DNA from: Defluviitaleaceae bacterium
GTDB taxonomy: Bacteria; Bacillota; Clostridia; Lachnospirales; WQUN01
Length of the DNA stretch: 6,105 nt
Direction: 5' to 3'
Assembly: GCA_009782245.1 (NCBI GenBank)
Contig: WRKK01000199.1
Location: 1-6,105, forward strand
Made by a program: the position numbers and the translations under genes. Of this stretch, positions 4,415 through 6,105 are shown in pieces. The notes beneath the pieces are model-generated. The model saw only the letters and a list, made by a program, of their open reading frames with translations. It had not been told where the DNA came from and did no database searches. Each line of letters starts with the position of its first letter. Position 1 is the stretch's first letter.

Positions 4415-6046
4415 ATGACAAAAATCACAGGAAAAGGCGTAAGCGGCGGAATAGCGTTCGGCAAGTTGCACGTGTTGCAGACGAAAAAGCAAGCCGTCCC
4501 GCACATAACGGTTGACAACCCCAGCCACGAAAGCGAACGGCTACAAATCGCCTTAACAGCGGCTTTACAGCAACTGTCGGTTTTACACAAGCTGGCTTTA
4601 ACCGAAGTCGGCGACGAAGAGGCGGCAATTTTTGAGGTACATCAAATGATGTTGGAAGACGAGGACTATTTGGACTCGATTTGCGGCATTATAACGGAGC
4701 AATCCGTTAATGCGGAGTACGCTGTTAGCCTTGCGGCGGACAAATTCGCCGAAATGTTCGCCAACATGGCGGACGAGTATATGCAGGGCAGAGCCGCCGA
4801 TGTGCGGGATATTTCCGACCGTCTAATCAAAACATTATTAAACGAAGAGAAAACGGACGAAAACGGCTTAAACGGCTTAAAATTAAAAGAAAAATCGATA
4901 GTAGCGGCGGACGATTTAATGCCAAGCCAAACGTTGCAACTTGACAAAAGTTTGGCAATGGGATTTATCACGGTGGGCGGCTCGCAGACCTCGCACACGG
5001 CTATTTTGGCGAGAACAATGGGCGTTCCAGCAATAGTGAACGCCGCCGACATTTTGACGGAGAGCGGCAAACCGTGCATTATGGACGGCTCGACAGGCGA
5101 AATCTTCATAAATCCCGATGCCGAAACCGTGGCAAAATACGAGAAAAAAACGGCGGAACTAGCCGAAAAACGCCGATTATTGCAAGCGTTAAAAGGCAAG
5201 CCAACAATCACGCCCAGCGGACACAAAGTAAAATTGTTTGCAAACATCGGCAGCGTTGCGGACGTTGCCCTTGCCTTAGAGAACGATGCCGAGGGAATCG
5301 GCTTGTTTCGCACGGAATTTGTATATTTGGACAGCAAGGATTATCCCACGGAGCAACAGCAATTTGAAATTTACCGCCAAGTTGTCGAGAAAATGGGCGG
5401 CCGCAACGTGGTTTTCCGCACAATAGACATCGGCGCGGACAAGCAAACGAACTATTTTCAGCTTGCACCAGAGGAAAATCCCGCGCTCGGCTTGCGTGGA
5501 ATCCGCATTTGCCTAACTCGCCCTGAATTGTTCAAAACGCAGTTGCGGGCGTTGTACCGTGCATCGGCGTTCGGCAATTTGTCGATAATGTTCCCCATGA
5601 TAATTTCTAAGGAAGAAGTTGCGGAAGTTTGGGCGATTGCGGCGGCGGTTCGTGCGGAGTTGGACAATTTGGGCATAACGTACGACAAAAATGTAGAGTT
5701 GGGCATAATGATAGAAACGCCAGCGGCGGCAATAATCAGCCGAGATTTAGCCGATTTGGTGGATTTTTTCAGCATCGGCACCAACGATTTAACGCAGTAC
5801 ACGCTGGCACTAGACAGGCAAAATCAAGTCTTGGAGCGGTTTTATAATCCGCACCATTCGGCAGTTTTGCAGCTGATAAAAATGGTCGCCGAGGCGGCTC
5901 ATGCGGCTGGCATTTGGGTTGGCATTTGCGGCGAGTTGGGTGCAGACTTGCAGTTGACAGGGTTGTTTATGGATTGGGGGATTGACGAGTTGTCGGTTAG
6001 CCCGCCAGCGGTGCTTGGGGTTCGGGAGAGGGTTTTGCGGGGTTGA
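4415..6046 (+). CDS. ptsI: PTS Enzyme I (phosphoenolpyruvate-protein phosphotransferase), C-terminally short
   Basis: Enzyme I takes phosphate from phosphoenolpyruvate onto a histidine and passes it to HPr, starting the PTS relay in the cytoplasm. The 543-residue product opens with the family start M-x-K-I-T-G-K-G-V-S-G-G-I-A-F-G-K. Residues 1-150 form the helical HPr-binding and swivel region. G-G-S-Q-T-S-H194-T-A-I-L-A-R carries the active histidine. The PEP-binding barrel shows L-F-R299-T-E-F, R335-T-I-D-I-G-A-D-K, E434 and D458 (metal ligands in I-E-T-P-A-A-A and G-T-N-D-L-T-Q-Y-T), and C505 in I-C-G-E-L. It ends in V-R-E-R-V-L-R-G, about 35 residues before the end of E. coli Enzyme I (575 residues), so the final helices are missing. 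A terminator follows directly, which argues against a sequencing error or an adjacent remnant. The ATG at 4415 is chosen on family alignment; neither it nor the TTG at 4391 has a good ribosome binding site. Likely co-transcribed with the IIB gene 226 bp upstream. Confidence 0.95.
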   Translation: MTKITGKGVSGGIAFGKLHVLQTKKQAVPHITVDNPSHESERLQIALTAALQQLSVLHKLALTEVGDEEAAIFEVHQMMLEDEDYLDSICGIITEQSVNAEYAVSLAADKFAEMFANMADEYMQGRAADVRDISDRLIKTLLNEEKTDENGLNGLKLKEKSIVAADDLMPSQTLQLDKSLAMGFITVGGSQTSHTAILARTMGVPAIVNAADILTESGKPCIMDGSTGEIFINPDAETVAKYEKKTAELAEKRRLLQALKGKPTITPSGHKVKLFANIGSVADVALALENDAEGIGLFRTEFVYLDSKDYPTEQQQFEIYRQVVEKMGGRNVVFRTIDIGADKQTNYFQLAPEENPALGLRGIRICLTRPELFKTQLRALYRASAFGNLSIMFPMIISKEEVAEVWAIAAAVRAELDNLGITYDKNVELGIMIETPAAAIISRDLADLVDFFSIGTNDLTQYTLALDRQNQVLERFYNPHHSAVLQLIKMVAEAAHAAGIWVGICGELGADLQLTGLFMDWGIDELSVSPPAVLGVRERVLRG

Positions 6047-6052
6047 TTGTGG

Positions 6053-6089
6053 GGGCGGAGTTTTACAAAATCCGCCCGATTTATTTTTT
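6053..6089 (+). terminator. Rho-independent terminator of the PTS genes
   Basis: GGGCGGA (6053-6059) pairs with TCCGCCC (6071-6077). The inner TTT/AAA can extend the stem past a bulged G, and T-rich sequence (TTATTTTTT) follows at 6081-6089. It lies 6 nt after the Enzyme I stop codon and marks the end of the plus-strand unit. Confidence 0.85.
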
Positions 6090-6105
6090 GGTTGCTGTAA
6101 AAAAA

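Noticed and set aside
4666..5337. 223-codon open frame opposite Enzyme I
   Set aside because: It is antisense to a region with unmistakable Enzyme I motifs, has no recognisable domain, and is best explained as a coding shadow.

Overview
The window reads as chromosomal DNA from a low-to-mid GC Bacillota (Firmicute), probably an anaerobic Clostridia-like lineage. The grounds are AAAGGAGG-type ribosome binding sites, near-consensus TTGACA-N17-TATAAT promoters, the bacterial phosphotransferase (PTS) proteins, and a GTAGGGGC/GCCCC inverted-repeat element at the left edge of a kind I associate from memory with clostridial genomes. No species can be assigned from the sequence alone.

Layout. Positions 1-105 hold the structured repeat and no gene. 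Positions 106-2469 (minus) encode a 787-residue protein of unknown function. It has an Ala/Gly-rich hydrophobic core, a long helical region with recurring Cys-containing units, an acidic 5-residue tandem repeat, and a C-terminal SHOCT-like domain. Positions 2470-2666 are intergenic, with a probable promoter. Positions 2667-3599 (minus) encode an XRE-type helix-turn-helix regulator with a helical, TPR-like C-terminal region. Positions 3600-3879 are a divergent control region: two strong promoters face away from each other, and the plus-strand one feeds a leader of about 160 nt with several possible folds. Positions 3880-4188 (plus) encode a stand-alone PTS IIB of the lactose/cellobiose family. 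Positions 4189-4414 are intergenic and contain three 11-bp direct repeats. Positions 4415-6046 (plus) encode PTS Enzyme I with all main catalytic residues but a shortened C-terminus. A rho-independent terminator follows at 6053-6089.

How the genes may work together (inference). The plus-strand pair supplies the first enzyme of the PTS phosphorelay (Enzyme I, phosphorylated by PEP) and a sugar-specific IIB carrier. The HPr, IIA and IIC partners are not in the window and must be encoded elsewhere if the relay is complete. The divergent regulator shares its promoter region with this PTS unit and is an obvious candidate controller of it. The SHOCT protein lies downstream of the regulator on the same strand, and the promoters of these two genes share a GCTAAAAT-N(2-4)-TATTGACAA block, which hints at common control. 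I see no recognisable defence, toxin or mobile system. The least explained parts are the 787-residue protein, the short Enzyme I and the repeat-bearing intergenic regions.
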